Below the pieces are notes generated by a model. It was not told the DNA's origin. It saw only the letters and a list, made by a program, of their open reading frames with translations, and searched no databases. A DNA stretch of 64,000 nt from Microbacterium sp. Leaf159. Its GTDB lineage: Bacteria > Actinomycetota > Actinomycetes > Actinomycetales > Microbacteriaceae. Where the stretch lies: the NCBI RefSeq assembly GCF_001423615.1, contig NZ_LMOU01000001.1:2251954-2315953 (forward strand). The letters run 5' to 3'. The translations under genes and the position numbers were made by a program. Position 1 is the stretch's first letter. Every line of letters begins with the position of its first letter. Of the stretch, positions 33,892-42,148 are shown in pieces.

Positions 33892-36114
33892 ATGTCCGAG
33901 CCCACCGGCGCACGCGCGCACGACCTCAGCCTCGAAGAGAAGGCGGCGCTCACCAGCGGGGCCGACTTCTGGACGACCAAGAGCATCGACCGCGTCGCCA
34001 TCCCCTCGCTCATGCTCACCGACGGACCCCACGGCCTGCGCAAGCAGGGCGGCGACACCGACCACCTGGGCCTCGCCGGAAGCATCCCGGCGACCTGCTT
34101 CCCGCCCGCGGTCGGACTCTCGGCGAGCTTCGATCCCGACCTCGCCGAGCGCGTCGGCGTGGCGCTCGGCGTCGAGTCGGCGATCGAAGACGTCGCCGTG
34201 ATCCTCGGCCCCGGCATCAACATCAAGCGCTCGCCCCTGTGCGGACGCAACTTCGAGTACATGTCGGAAGACCCGATCGTCTCGGGTGCGATGGGCGCCG
34301 GGCTCGTGCGCGGCATCCAGTCGCAGGGCGTCGGGTCATCGCTCAAGCACTTCGCCGCCAACAACCAGGAGACCGACCGGCTGCGGGTCTCGAGCGACGT
34401 CGACCCGCGCACGCTGCGCGAGATCTACCTGCGCGGATTCCAGCGGGTCGTCGAAGACGCTCAGCCCTGGACCATCATGTGCTCGTACAACCGGATCAAC
34501 GGCGTCTACGCGTCCGAGGACCCGTGGCTGCTCACGACCGTCCTGCGCGACGAATGGGGCTTCGAGGGCATCGTCGTCTCGGACTGGGGCGCGGTCAACA
34601 GCCGCGTCGCCGGCGTGATCGCAGGCATGGACCTCGAGATGCCGGGCAGCAGCGGGCGGACGGATGCCGAGGTCGTCGCCGCCGTACAGGACGGCAGCCT
34701 CGACGAGGCAGCTCTCGACACCGTGGTCGACCGCCTCATCGACCTGACGCGCAAGGCGCAGGCGCGGCCGGCAGCCTCCGGTCCGCTCGACGTCGACGCC
34801 CACCACGCGCTGGCTCGCGAGGTCGCCGGACGCTCGATCGTCCTGCTGCGCAACTCGGGCGGCATCCTCCCTCTCCGCCCGTCGGCGAACCTCGCCGTGA
34901 TCGGCGAGTTCGCGCGCACGCCGCGGTTCCAGGGCGCCGGCTCGTCGCAGATCAACCCGACCCGCGTCGACACGGCGCTCGACGAGATCCGCGCACTCAG
35001 CGACGGCGAGGTCGCGTTCGCCGCCGGATACACGATCGGCGCCGATGCGGATGCCGACTCCACAGCCCTCCGCGATGAGGCCGTCGCCGTCGCATCCGCC
35101 GCCGACGTCGCCGTCGTGTTCCTGGGCGTTCCCGCCCACGAGGAGTCCGAGGGCTTCGACCGCGAGCACATCGACCTGTCGGCGGCGCAGCTCGAGCTGC
35201 TGGATGCGGTGCTGAGCGCCAACCCGAACGTCGTCGTCGTGCTCTCCAACGGCGGGGTCGTGGCCCTGCCGTTCGCCGACCGGGTGCCCGCGATCGTCGA
35301 GGCCTGGCTGCTCGGCCAGGCGGGCGGCGGCGGCACCGCCGACGTGCTGTTCGGCGTCGTGAACCCGTCGGGCCGGCTCGCCGAGACCATCCCGCTGCGC
35401 CTCGAGGACACACCCGCGTTCGGCAGCTTCCCCGGGGAGCACGGCCACTCGATCTACGGCGAGGGCCTGCTGGTCGGATACCGCTGGTACGACGCACGCC
35501 ACCTGCCCGTCGCGTTCCCGTTCGGCCATGGCCTCTCGTACACGACGTTCTCGTACGGCGAGGCGACGGCATCGGTCGACGGTTCCGGCGATGTCGTCGT
35601 CACGGTGCCGGTCACGAACACCGGGGCGGTCGCAGGTCGCGAGGTCGTGCAGGCGTACACGAGCCTTCCCGGGTCGTCGGTGCAGCGCGCGCCGCGTGAG
35701 CTCAAGGCGTTCGCGTCGGTGCTGATCGAGCCGGGTGAGACCGTCCGGGTCGAGCTGCGACTCCGCCGCTCTGAACTGGCGTACTGGGACACCCGCGTCG
35801 ACCGCTGGATCGTCGAGAGCGGCGAGTACGTCGTCGATCTCGGGTCGTCGAGCCGCGATCTGCACACGCGCACGACCGTCGCGGTCAGCGGCGACGAGGT
35901 CGTGCTGCCGGTCAGTCTCGGCTCGTCCTTCGACGAGCTGCTGGTCGATCCGGTGGTGGGGGCGGAGTTCGCAGCGGTCATCGACGAGAAGTTCGGCTCC
36001 GAGGGCGGCGAGATGCTCAAGATGCTCGGCAACTTCCCGGTCGGCCGTCTCGACGGATTCCCACTGCCGCGCGCCGAGCTCGTCGCCCTCGTGGAGCGCG
36101 CCCAGCGCGGCTGA
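33892..36114 (+). CDS. Glycoside hydrolase family 3 (beta-glucosidase-like)
   Basis: A 740-aa cytoplasmic enzyme, no signal peptide. Order: GH3 N-terminal barrel (LMLTDGPHGLRKQ, VILGPGINIKRSPLCGRNFEYMSEDP, SLKHFAANNQETDR), nucleophile Asp in GIVVSDWGAV, GH3 C-terminal domain from about residue 310 (SIVLLRNSGGILPLRP, FQGAGSSQINPTR), and a fibronectin III-like domain near 575-650 (PVTNTGAVAGREVVQAYTSLPGSSVQRAPRELKAF). ATG 33892 has AGAGGG upstream. It hydrolyses beta-linked glucosides or related sugars from the non-reducing end with retention. It is divergent from the MFS transporter, with a hairpin after its stop. Confidence 0.93.
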   Translation: MSEPTGARAHDLSLEEKAALTSGADFWTTKSIDRVAIPSLMLTDGPHGLRKQGGDTDHLGLAGSIPATCFPPAVGLSASFDPDLAERVGVALGVESAIEDVAVILGPGINIKRSPLCGRNFEYMSEDPIVSGAMGAGLVRGIQSQGVGSSLKHFAANNQETDRLRVSSDVDPRTLREIYLRGFQRVVEDAQPWTIMCSYNRINGVYASEDPWLLTTVLRDEWGFEGIVVSDWGAVNSRVAGVIAGMDLEMPGSSGRTDAEVVAAVQDGSLDEAALDTVVDRLIDLTRKAQARPAASGPLDVDAHHALAREVAGRSIVLLRNSGGILPLRPSANLAVIGEFARTPRFQGAGSSQINPTRVDTALDEIRALSDGEVAFAAGYTIGADADADSTALRDEAVAVASAADVAVVFLGVPAHEESEGFDREHIDLSAAQLELLDAVLSANPNVVVVLSNGGVVALPFADRVPAIVEAWLLGQAGGGGTADVLFGVVNPSGRLAETIPLRLEDTPAFGSFPGEHGHSIYGEGLLVGYRWYDARHLPVAFPFGHGLSYTTFSYGEATASVDGSGDVVVTVPVTNTGAVAGREVVQAYTSLPGSSVQRAPRELKAFASVLIEPGETVRVELRLRRSELAYWDTRVDRWIVESGEYVVDLGSSSRDLHTRTTVAVSGDEVVLPVSLGSSFDELLVDPVVGAEFAAVIDEKFGSEGGEMLKMLGNFPVGRLDGFPLPRAELVALVERAQRG

Positions 36115-36121
36115 GGCAGAT

Positions 36122-36156
36122 CGGGCGAACTCGGGCTCGTCGACCCGCTTCGCCCG
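36122..36156 (+). terminator. Hairpin after the beta-glucosidase gene
   Basis: CGGGCGAA (36122-36129) pairs with TTCGCCCG (36149-36156), and inside it CGGG pairs with CCCG. It starts 7 bp after the stop codon. No U-tract. Confidence 0.6.
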
Positions 36157-36279
36157 GTCGATCGGCTTCGGAGCCCCGGTCCGGCACGCCGAGCGGCGCA
36201 TCGGATGACCGGCGCGGCGGACCCGGCATCCGAAGCTGTGCCCGGGCCCGGAAGCCGCGACGCCGTCGAGCCCGAGAAG

Positions 36280-36285
36280 TAGGCT
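36280..36285 (+). promoter_or_regulatory. -10 box (TAGGCT) of the three-gene operon
   Basis: TAGGCT lies 9 bp before ATG 36295, and no Shine-Dalgarno fits between, so a leaderless or near-leaderless message is likely. Confidence 0.4.
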
Positions 36286-36294
36286 GTGTGCATC

Positions 36295-37173
36295 ATGGAA
36301 CCCTTCTGGAGCTGGCTCGGCACTGTGCCCTGGTGGATCATCTTTCCCATCATGGGTGTCGCCGGCGGCGCGGCGAAGGCGTGGGAACGCAATGCGAAGC
36401 GCCGCCACGAACGGCGCCTCGAGACACTGCGGCTCAAGGCCGAGATCAAGACCGCCCAGCTCGAGGCGCGCGGAGGTCACGCGCGGCGGATCGGTCCGGC
36501 GGTCGTCGACACCCGGGCATCCGTCGCCCCGAACGCCCTGCTCGAGCGCCTGTTCGCCGAGCACGACGAGATCACCGCCCGCTGGCTCGACTACGAGCTC
36601 GACGTCGCGAAGCTCATCGCCTTCCCCGCCATGAGCGACGGGCGCCAGCCGCTGGTCGCCGCGTTCCTACGGGCGAAGAAGACGGCGGATGCTCTGCGAC
36701 CACTGTCGGCCGAGGCGACCGTGACCGAGCAGCAGGTCTCGGAGTATCTCGATGCGGTGGGCGCGTACGCCGTGGCGTTCGAGATCGCCGAGAAGGATGC
36801 CCGGCGCCTGCGCGATTCGACCTTCACCGAACCGGAGCGCAAGCGCCTCGATCGCGCGCAGCAGCTGCTCAAGGTCGCCGTCGACGAATCGGCCACGCAG
36901 GCCGAGCGCAACATCGCGTACAAGCGTGTGCGCGACGAGCTCGAAGGGCTGATCCTGCTGAGCGATGAAGCCGTGCAGGTGCTTGAGAAGCAGGTCGCGC
37001 GCGAGCTCCCGGCGCAGGCGACATCCCCCGCAGTCCCCGCGGCCGCGCCCGCTCCGGAGCCTGAGAGGATCTTCCTTCCCTCCTCGACGAACTCCCCGGC
37101 GGCCACGACCGGAACGGCGGCGTCTGCACCCCTGATTCCGAGCGCAGACGACGACGGCGAGAACCCGCGATGA
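36295..37173 (+). CDS. Membrane-anchored coiled-coil protein of unknown function
   Basis: A 292-aa protein I do not assign to a family. One N-terminal TM (VPWWIIFPIMGVAGGAA, residues about 11-27) is followed by a strongly charged helix (KAWERNAKRRHERRLETLRLKAEIKTAQLEA), so the bulk is cytoplasmic and probably coiled coil. A helical middle domain (EHDEITARWLDYELDVAKLIAF and EIAEKDARRLRDSTFTEPERKRLDRAQQLLK) and a Pro/Ala/Ser-rich tail follow. Start ATG 36295 is preferred over GTG 36286 because of the -10 box. Its stop overlaps the next gene (ATGA), first of three coupled cistrons. Confidence 0.75.
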   Translation: MEPFWSWLGTVPWWIIFPIMGVAGGAAKAWERNAKRRHERRLETLRLKAEIKTAQLEARGGHARRIGPAVVDTRASVAPNALLERLFAEHDEITARWLDYELDVAKLIAFPAMSDGRQPLVAAFLRAKKTADALRPLSAEATVTEQQVSEYLDAVGAYAVAFEIAEKDARRLRDSTFTEPERKRLDRAQQLLKVAVDESATQAERNIAYKRVRDELEGLILLSDEAVQVLEKQVARELPAQATSPAVPAAAPAPEPERIFLPSSTNSPAATTGTAASAPLIPSADDDGENPR

Positions 37174-37919
37174 TCACGAGATTCGAAGAGCTCGACTGGC
37201 AGGAGACGCCGATCGGCGAGCTGACGTTGCGCCGACGCACCGAGCCCGCGGTCGGGCAGGAGATCTACGAGGTCAAGCTCGGTGACGAGTATCTGATGTC
37301 GAGCCTGTTCACGGTGGCGGAAGAGGAGCTCTCGAATCTGGGCCTGGCCGCTGTCGACGGCGACGAGCTCTCGGTCCTGGTCGGTGGTCTCGGGCTCGGG
37401 TACACCGCGGTCGCGGCGCTCCGCGATGACCGCGTGGCGTCGCTCACCGTGGTCGATCGTCTCGGCGCGGTCATCGGCTGGCACCGGAAGAAGCTGCTGC
37501 CGGTCTCGGCGGAGCTGGTCGACGACCCGCGCACGACCCTGGTCGAAGACGATTTCTTCGCCCTGGTCCGGGCAGCGCCCGCTGAGGGCCGCCGCGGATA
37601 CTCCGCGATCCTGCTGGATGTCGACCACTCGCCGCGTCACCAGCTCGATCCCACGCACAGTGATCTGTACACCGCGGCCGGCCTGCTCGCACTCGACCGG
37701 CACCTCGCTGCGGGCGGGGTCTTCGCACTGTGGTCGGACGATCCGCCCGACGACGAGTTCATGGTCGAGATGCACGCGGTGTTCGATGACGCGGTCGCCC
37801 ACGTGGTCGACTTCGCGAACGCCGTCACCGGCGGGACGTCGTCCAACACCGTCTACGTCGCGCGCAGTCGCGGCGCCTCGGCCCCACCTGTCGGCGGTTC
37901 GCAGAAGTCGGCGTCGTGA
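37170..37919 (+). CDS. Spermidine synthase-like methyltransferase-fold protein
   Basis: A 249-aa protein with a Rossmann SAM-binding pattern: VLVGGLGLGYTAVAALRDDRVASLTVVDRLGAVIGWHR (GxGxG and an acidic residue ending beta2), then LVEDDFFALV and SAILLDVDHSPRH in place of the polyamine-site D. Short versions of this family without the N-terminal beta domain are common in actinobacteria and are not proven polyamine synthases. It begins within the previous stop (ATGA) and ends within the start of the SDR gene (GTGA), so the three proteins are made together. True substrate unknown. Confidence 0.78.
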   Translation: MITRFEELDWQETPIGELTLRRRTEPAVGQEIYEVKLGDEYLMSSLFTVAEEELSNLGLAAVDGDELSVLVGGLGLGYTAVAALRDDRVASLTVVDRLGAVIGWHRKKLLPVSAELVDDPRTTLVEDDFFALVRAAPAEGRRGYSAILLDVDHSPRHQLDPTHSDLYTAAGLLALDRHLAAGGVFALWSDDPPDDEFMVEMHAVFDDAVAHVVDFANAVTGGTSSNTVYVARSRGASAPPVGGSQKSAS

Positions 37920-38755
37920 CGCAGAAGACGGTCGTCCTCACCGGCGCATCCGACGGCATCGGTGCGGCATCCGCTCGCCAGCTCGCGGCATCCGGCCACA
38001 GGCTGATCCTGGTCGGACGGTCCGTCGAGAAGACACGCGCCGTCGCCGCCGACACCGGGGCCGAGTGGTTCACGGCCGACTTCGCCCGGCTCGACGACGT
38101 GCGCGAGCTCGCGACGAAGATCGCCGGAGCCGTGGGCGACGGCGGCATCGATGTGCTCGCCAACAACGCCGGCGGCATCTTCGGAGATCAGACTCCGACC
38201 GTCGACGGCTTCGAGAAGACGCTGCAGGTCAACCACCTGGCCCCCTTCCTGCTGACGAACCTGCTCCTGCCGCAGCTGCGCACGGGCCACGCGGCGATCA
38301 TCAACACGTCGAGCGTCGCGCACCGCCTGTTCGGGCGCATCGACATCGACGACCTCGACAACCGCAAGGACTTCAGCGCCAATCGGGCCTACGGCGACGC
38401 CAAGCTCGCGAATGTGCTGTTCACGAAGAGCCTGCATGCGAAGTTCCACGGCGAGGGGCTGACCTCGGTCGCGTTCCATCCCGGGACCGTGCAGACGAAC
38501 TTCGCCTCGGACTCGAGCACCGTCATGCGGTTCGTCTATCGCACCCCGCTCAAGCACCTGCTGCTCATCAGCAGCGAGAAGGGCGGCAGCACGTTGAGCT
38601 GGTTCATCGAGGGCACGCCGGACGAGACCTGGATCTCGGGCGAGTACTACGACGAACGGGTGCTGACACGTCGGGTGAACCCGCGGATCGAGGATGCCGC
38701 GCTGGCCGAGGCCCTGTGGCAGAAGAGCGCCGAGCTCGTCGGCATCGACGCCTGA
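37916..38755 (+). CDS. Short-chain dehydrogenase/reductase
   Basis: A 279-aa oxidoreductase with the classical motifs: TGASDGIG cofactor loop, NNAGG, INTSSVAH (Ser) and YGDAKLANVLF (YxxxK). LILVGRSVEKTRAVA after beta2 suggests NADP preference. The body resembles retinol-dehydrogenase/WW-domain-oxidoreductase-like SDRs. It starts with GTG overlapping the stop of the spermidine-synthase-like gene. Substrate unknown. Confidence 0.9.
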   Translation: MTQKTVVLTGASDGIGAASARQLAASGHRLILVGRSVEKTRAVAADTGAEWFTADFARLDDVRELATKIAGAVGDGGIDVLANNAGGIFGDQTPTVDGFEKTLQVNHLAPFLLTNLLLPQLRTGHAAIINTSSVAHRLFGRIDIDDLDNRKDFSANRAYGDAKLANVLFTKSLHAKFHGEGLTSVAFHPGTVQTNFASDSSTVMRFVYRTPLKHLLLISSEKGGSTLSWFIEGTPDETWISGEYYDERVLTRRVNPRIEDAALAEALWQKSAELVGIDA

Positions 38756-38797
38756 CCGCATCCGACACGCATGGATCTCCCGTCCAGCACGCAGGAG

Positions 38798-38803
38798 TAT
38801 GCT
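38798..38803 (+). promoter_or_regulatory. Candidate -10 box (TATGCT) of corA
   Basis: TATGCT matches the -10 pattern and lies in the spacer after the SDR gene. Transcription from about 38810 would give a 5' leader of roughly 227 nt before corA. Confidence 0.45.
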
Positions 38804-38809
38804 GGCAAA

Positions 38810-39036
38810 CCGGGCCATGTGACCCTTTCAGAGCGCGAGAGGCGGTGATGGCGATGTCCGGTGATAGTTGCGACGCCGCCTTCGTTGCGTCGCGTCTGAC
38901 TGCATCCGTGCGTTGAGCTTCGGCTCCGCACCTGCACGTCCTGCTCCGCAGCCGTCGGTGGCGTCTTCCGCCCCCTGATGAATTCTGCGCACGCCCTCTC
39001 TGACGAGGCAGTGCGCCTGCGAGAACGGAGCCAGTC
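38810..39036 (+). promoter_or_regulatory. Long structured 5' leader of corA
   Basis: The leader contains three stems: GCGACGC/GCGTCGC (38870-38876 with 38887-38893), GAGC-TTCG-GCTC near 38915, and GCGCAC/GTGCGC (38987-38992 with 39011-39016) with inner pairs GC/GC and CTC/GAG just before the corA ribosome-binding site. It also contains a possible 22-codon ORF. It does not match the M-box magnesium riboswitch consensus as I know it, but a regulatory leader is plausible. Confidence 0.45.
38848..38916 (+). CDS. Possible 22-aa leader peptide of corA
   Basis: ATG 38848 with AGAGG about 5 nt upstream opens a frame MAMSGDSCDAAFVASRLTASVR ending in TGA at 38916. The first stem of the leader (38870-38893) lies inside it, so ribosome progress would affect folding. 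Leader peptides controlling magnesium channel genes are known in enterobacteria (for example corL of Salmonella corA); applying that here is inference. It may be a chance ORF. Confidence 0.35.
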   Translation: MAMSGDSCDAAFVASRLTASVR

Positions 39037-40038
39037 ATGGCCCTCATCGACAACGGCGTGTACGTCCACGGACGTCGCGTGGAGACCCCGAAGAACCTCG
39101 ACGAGACCTACCGGTCGCTCGACGCCCACGGCGGCATCGCGTGGATCGGCCTCTACCGCCCGAGCCCGCAGGAGGTCACCTCCGTGGCGCGCGAGTTCGA
39201 CCTGCATCCGCTTGCGGTCGAAGACGCGCTCTCGGGCCACCAGCGGTCGAAGGTCGAGCGCTACGGCGACACGCTCTTCGCCGTGCTGCGCCCTGCGCGC
39301 TACCGCGACGAGCAGGAGTCGATCGAGTTCGGCGAGCTGCACCTGTTCGTCGGACCCGACTTCGTCGTCACGATCCGGCATGCCGAGTCGCCAGACCTCG
39401 TGGGCGTCCGCCGCCGCATGGAGGCGCACCCCGAGCTGCTCGCGATGGGACCGGAAGCGGTGTTCTACGCGATCCTCGATGAGGTCGTCGACGGCTACGA
39501 GCCGATCGTCACCGGGCTGCTCAACGACATCGACGAGATCGAGGACCAGCTCTTCGGCGACAGCGACGACGACGCCCTCTCGCGCCGCATCTACGAGCTC
39601 TCTCGCGAGGTCATCAACTTCCAGCGGGCGGTGCACCCGCTCGCCGGGATGCTGGAATGGCTGCGTCGTGGATCCGAGAAGTACCGCATCGACGAGGAGC
39701 TGCAGCGGTCGCTGCGCGATGTGCTCGACCACGTCATCCGCGTGAACGAGCGGGTCGACTCGTTCCGCGCGATCCTCGAGAACGCCCTCACCGTGCACTC
39801 CGCCCTGGTCGCACGGCGGCAGACCGAGGCGGGACTGGCGCAGAACGACGAGATCAAGCGCATCTCGTCGTGGGCGGCGATCATCTTCGCCCCGACGCTC
39901 GTCGGCACCGTCTACGGCATGAACTTCGACGTCATGCCCGAGCTGCACTGGGTGCACGGGTATCCGATGGCGATCGGCGCGATGGCCGCGTTCGCGGTCG
40001 CCCTCTACGGGGTGTTCAAGTACAAGAAGTGGTTGTGA
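39037..40038 (+). CDS. corA: Magnesium/cobalt channel CorA
   Basis: A 333-aa CorA family channel for Mg2+ and Co2+, a homopentamer in the membrane. The cytoplasmic N-domain (WIGLYRPSPQEVTSVAREFDLHPLAVEDAL, LFVGPDFVVTIRH) leads into the long stalk helix, then TM1 and the signature GMN in VGTVYGMNFDVMPELHW, then TM2 and a basic KYKKWL tail, all at the expected positions. ATG 39037 follows GGAG about 7 nt upstream. The long leader suggests post-initiation regulation, plausibly by magnesium. Confidence 0.95.
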   Translation: MALIDNGVYVHGRRVETPKNLDETYRSLDAHGGIAWIGLYRPSPQEVTSVAREFDLHPLAVEDALSGHQRSKVERYGDTLFAVLRPARYRDEQESIEFGELHLFVGPDFVVTIRHAESPDLVGVRRRMEAHPELLAMGPEAVFYAILDEVVDGYEPIVTGLLNDIDEIEDQLFGDSDDDALSRRIYELSREVINFQRAVHPLAGMLEWLRRGSEKYRIDEELQRSLRDVLDHVIRVNERVDSFRAILENALTVHSALVARRQTEAGLAQNDEIKRISSWAAIIFAPTLVGTVYGMNFDVMPELHWVHGYPMAIGAMAAFAVALYGVFKYKKWL

Positions 40039-40049
40039 GGCGACCGGGC

Positions 40050-40508
40050 TCAGCGATCGCGCACCTCGATGCTCGCGACCTCGAGTTCGTCGTCGAGCTG
40101 CACGAGGATCCGGGAATCCGGGAACTGCTTCGGCGCATCGAAGGCGATCAGCACCGCGTCGGCGAACACCACGGCGGAGGTGGCTTCGAGGTCGTCGCGC
40201 AGGTCGGTCTGCTCGATCACCGGCTCGTCGTCGACCGCCTCGTCGATGTCGTCGGCGACCTCGTCGATCACCGCACGCCACCGCGACTCGGACACCGACA
40301 GGATGCGGGTGATCGCCCCGAGCAGCGCGTCGGCGTCGAGGGTCTCCTCGTCATCCTCCAGCTCGGGGTCGACGTTGACCGTGACCACCGCGCCGGCCGC
40401 GTCGATCGTCGCCCGGCCGTACACGAGACCGTTCTCCGCGACCGGATCATCGAGCAGACCGCTGTCGACGATGCGGGCGAGGAGGTCGTCGAGCAGAGGG
40501 GAAGCCAT
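40050..40508 (-). CDS. Acidic hypothetical protein
   Basis: A 152-aa, very acidic soluble protein I do not recognise. It has a two-part look: MASPLLDDLLARIVDSGLLDDPVAENGLVYGRATIDAAGAVVTVNVDPELED, then a helical acidic middle (DIDEAVDDEPVIEQTDLRDDLEATSA) and a beta-rich end (AVLIAFDAPKQFPDSRILVQLDDELEVASIEVRDR). No catalytic motif, signal peptide or TM. It converges with corA, 11 bp away, and is divergent from the SGNH hydrolase, 41 bp apart. Codon use fits a real gene. Function unknown. Confidence 0.7.
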   Translation of the reverse strand: MASPLLDDLLARIVDSGLLDDPVAENGLVYGRATIDAAGAVVTVNVDPELEDDEETLDADALLGAITRILSVSESRWRAVIDEVADDIDEAVDDEPVIEQTDLRDDLEATSAVVFADAVLIAFDAPKQFPDSRILVQLDDELEVASIEVRDR

Positions 40509-40549
40509 GAGACCAGTCTCCCACTGACGCCGCGGCTAGTCTTTAGGGC

Positions 40550-41287
40550 GTGCCGAACGCCGAATCCCCCGCATCCGCATCCGCCGCATCCGATCTCCGC
40601 CGCCTCGCCGAGCTGCTCGCAGGCGCCGAGCCGCTGAACTGGGTCATCACCGGCGACTCGATCACCCACGGACTCGTGCACACGCAGGGCGGCCGGAACT
40701 ACGCCGAGCACCTGCACGAGCTGATCCGCGGCGAGCTGGGACGCACGCGCGATGCCGTCATCAACACGGCGATCAGCGGGCACCGCATCACCGACATCCT
40801 CGGCGACTGGGACCGACGCATCGCGACGTGGAATCCCGACATCGTGACCCTGATGATCGGCACCAACGACATGGCGACCGGCCCCGGCCAGATCACCGTC
40901 ACGCCTGCGGAGTTCACCGCGTCGCTGCGCGAGTTCGTGACGCGTGCACGGGCGGAGGGCGCGATCGTCGTGCTGCAGACGCCGCCCTCGATCGACATCG
41001 CCAACGCGCCCGGTCGAGAGCGGATCGTGGAGTTCGCGAATGCCGTACGCGAGGTCGCCGCGTCGGAGGACGTGATCCTCGTCGACCAGCACGCGCGCTT
41101 CACCGACCTCGGCAACGGCGGCGTGCCGTGGGGCATGATGAACGATCCGTTCCACCCGAACGCCGCAGGTCACGCCGCACTCGCACTCGAACTCGCGAAC
41201 GCCCTGGATATCTGCCCGCAGGCCGACCGCGACCGCACGCTTCCGCTGCTCGAGGCGCGGGTGATGGCGGCGCGCCTGAACGGCTAG
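40550..41287 (+). CDS. SGNH/GDSL hydrolase
   Basis: A 245-aa esterase/lipase-type hydrolase, cytoplasmic as annotated. The four SGNH blocks are visible: GDS in VITGDSITHG, Gly in ISGHRITDIL, GTND in LMIGTNDMATG, and D-x-x-H in NDPFHPNAAGH. The fold deacylates esters, for example acetylated sugars. GTG 40550 directly follows a TAGTCT -10-like box, so the message may be leaderless. No partner gene suggests the substrate. Confidence 0.9.
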   Translation: MPNAESPASASAASDLRRLAELLAGAEPLNWVITGDSITHGLVHTQGGRNYAEHLHELIRGELGRTRDAVINTAISGHRITDILGDWDRRIATWNPDIVTLMIGTNDMATGPGQITVTPAEFTASLREFVTRARAEGAIVVLQTPPSIDIANAPGRERIVEFANAVREVAASEDVILVDQHARFTDLGNGGVPWGMMNDPFHPNAAGHAALALELANALDICPQADRDRTLPLLEARVMAARLNG

Positions 41288-41407
41288 CGGCCGCATCCCT
41301 CAGCGGTCGCCCTTCGCGGTCGCCCATCTCGGGTGATGCCCCTATGCAGCCGACCCCGCACGCCGGTACGGTGAGCGCATTCGCACTCGAGAGCGAGGGG
41401 GGACGCC

Positions 41408-42148
41408 ATGTCTCATGTGGTCGCAACAGGGGCCGGCAAGGCCATGATGGAGCGTCGGAACGACCCGACGCACGACTACATCCTCGGACTCACGCGAAAG
41501 AAGCGACCCCGGGTGCTGTTTGTGGGCACCGCGACGGGCGATGACGCTGCGTACATCCTGAGCTTCTACTCGACGTACGACTCCGACCGGTGCGCACCTC
41601 ATCACCTCCCCCTCTTCCACCGGTCGGTCGACGATCTCGCCGGATTCGTGAAGGGCTTCGACGTCATCCACGTCGGCGGCGGCAACACCGCGAACATGCT
41701 CGACGTGTGGAAGCGTCAGGGACTCGACGACATCATGCGCGAGATGTGGGAGGACCCCGACTCGAACGTCGTGTTCACCGGCGGCAGCGCCGGCGGCATC
41801 TGCTGGTTCGAGGGCGGCACGACCGACAGCTACGGGCCGACGCTGCAGGTGCTGCCCGAGGGACTCGGGTTCCTGCACGGCAGCTTCTGCCCCCACTACG
41901 ACGCCGAGGATCAGCGGCGACCGCTGTTCCACGCATCGCTGCTCAGCGGCGAGCTCGCGACCGGATACGCGGTCGGCAACCTGCAGTCGCTGCACTTCGA
42001 GAACTCCGAGTTCGTGACAGCGATCAGCCCGGTCGAGAACCCGCTCGCGCTGCGCGTCGAAGCCATCGACGGAACCATCGTCGAGACCGAGCTCGCGACC
42101 GAGATCCTGACCCCCTCCGCACCGATCACGAAGGGGCCGTCGACGTGA
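41408..42148 (+). CDS. pepE: Peptidase E-like S51 family peptidase
   Basis: A 246-aa serine peptidase of the S51 (aspartyl dipeptidase/peptidase E, cyanophycinase) group. The nucleophile is in FTGGSAGGICWF, the catalytic His in GSFCPHYD, with VIHVGGGNTANMLDVWK and PRVLFVGTATGD as family blocks. Peptidase E removes N-terminal Asp from dipeptides; actinobacterial members are less certain. ATG 41408 follows a GGGGGA stretch. Its stop overlaps the start of a dicarboxylate carrier (GTGA), linking aspartate release to C4-acid transport. Confidence 0.85.
   Translation: MSHVVATGAGKAMMERRNDPTHDYILGLTRKKRPRVLFVGTATGDDAAYILSFYSTYDSDRCAPHHLPLFHRSVDDLAGFVKGFDVIHVGGGNTANMLDVWKRQGLDDIMREMWEDPDSNVVFTGGSAGGICWFEGGTTDSYGPTLQVLPEGLGFLHGSFCPHYDAEDQRRPLFHASLLSGELATGYAVGNLQSLHFENSEFVTAISPVENPLALRVEAIDGTIVETELATEILTPSAPITKGPST

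Noticed and set aside
34336..36564. A 742-codon open frame antisense to the GH3 gene
   Set aside because: Shadow frame without domain signature; the GH3 protein on the other strand has complete motifs.
38810..39036. M-box magnesium riboswitch before corA
   Set aside because: The conserved M-box core sequences as I know them are not present; only generic stems are seen. Reported instead as an uncharacterised leader.
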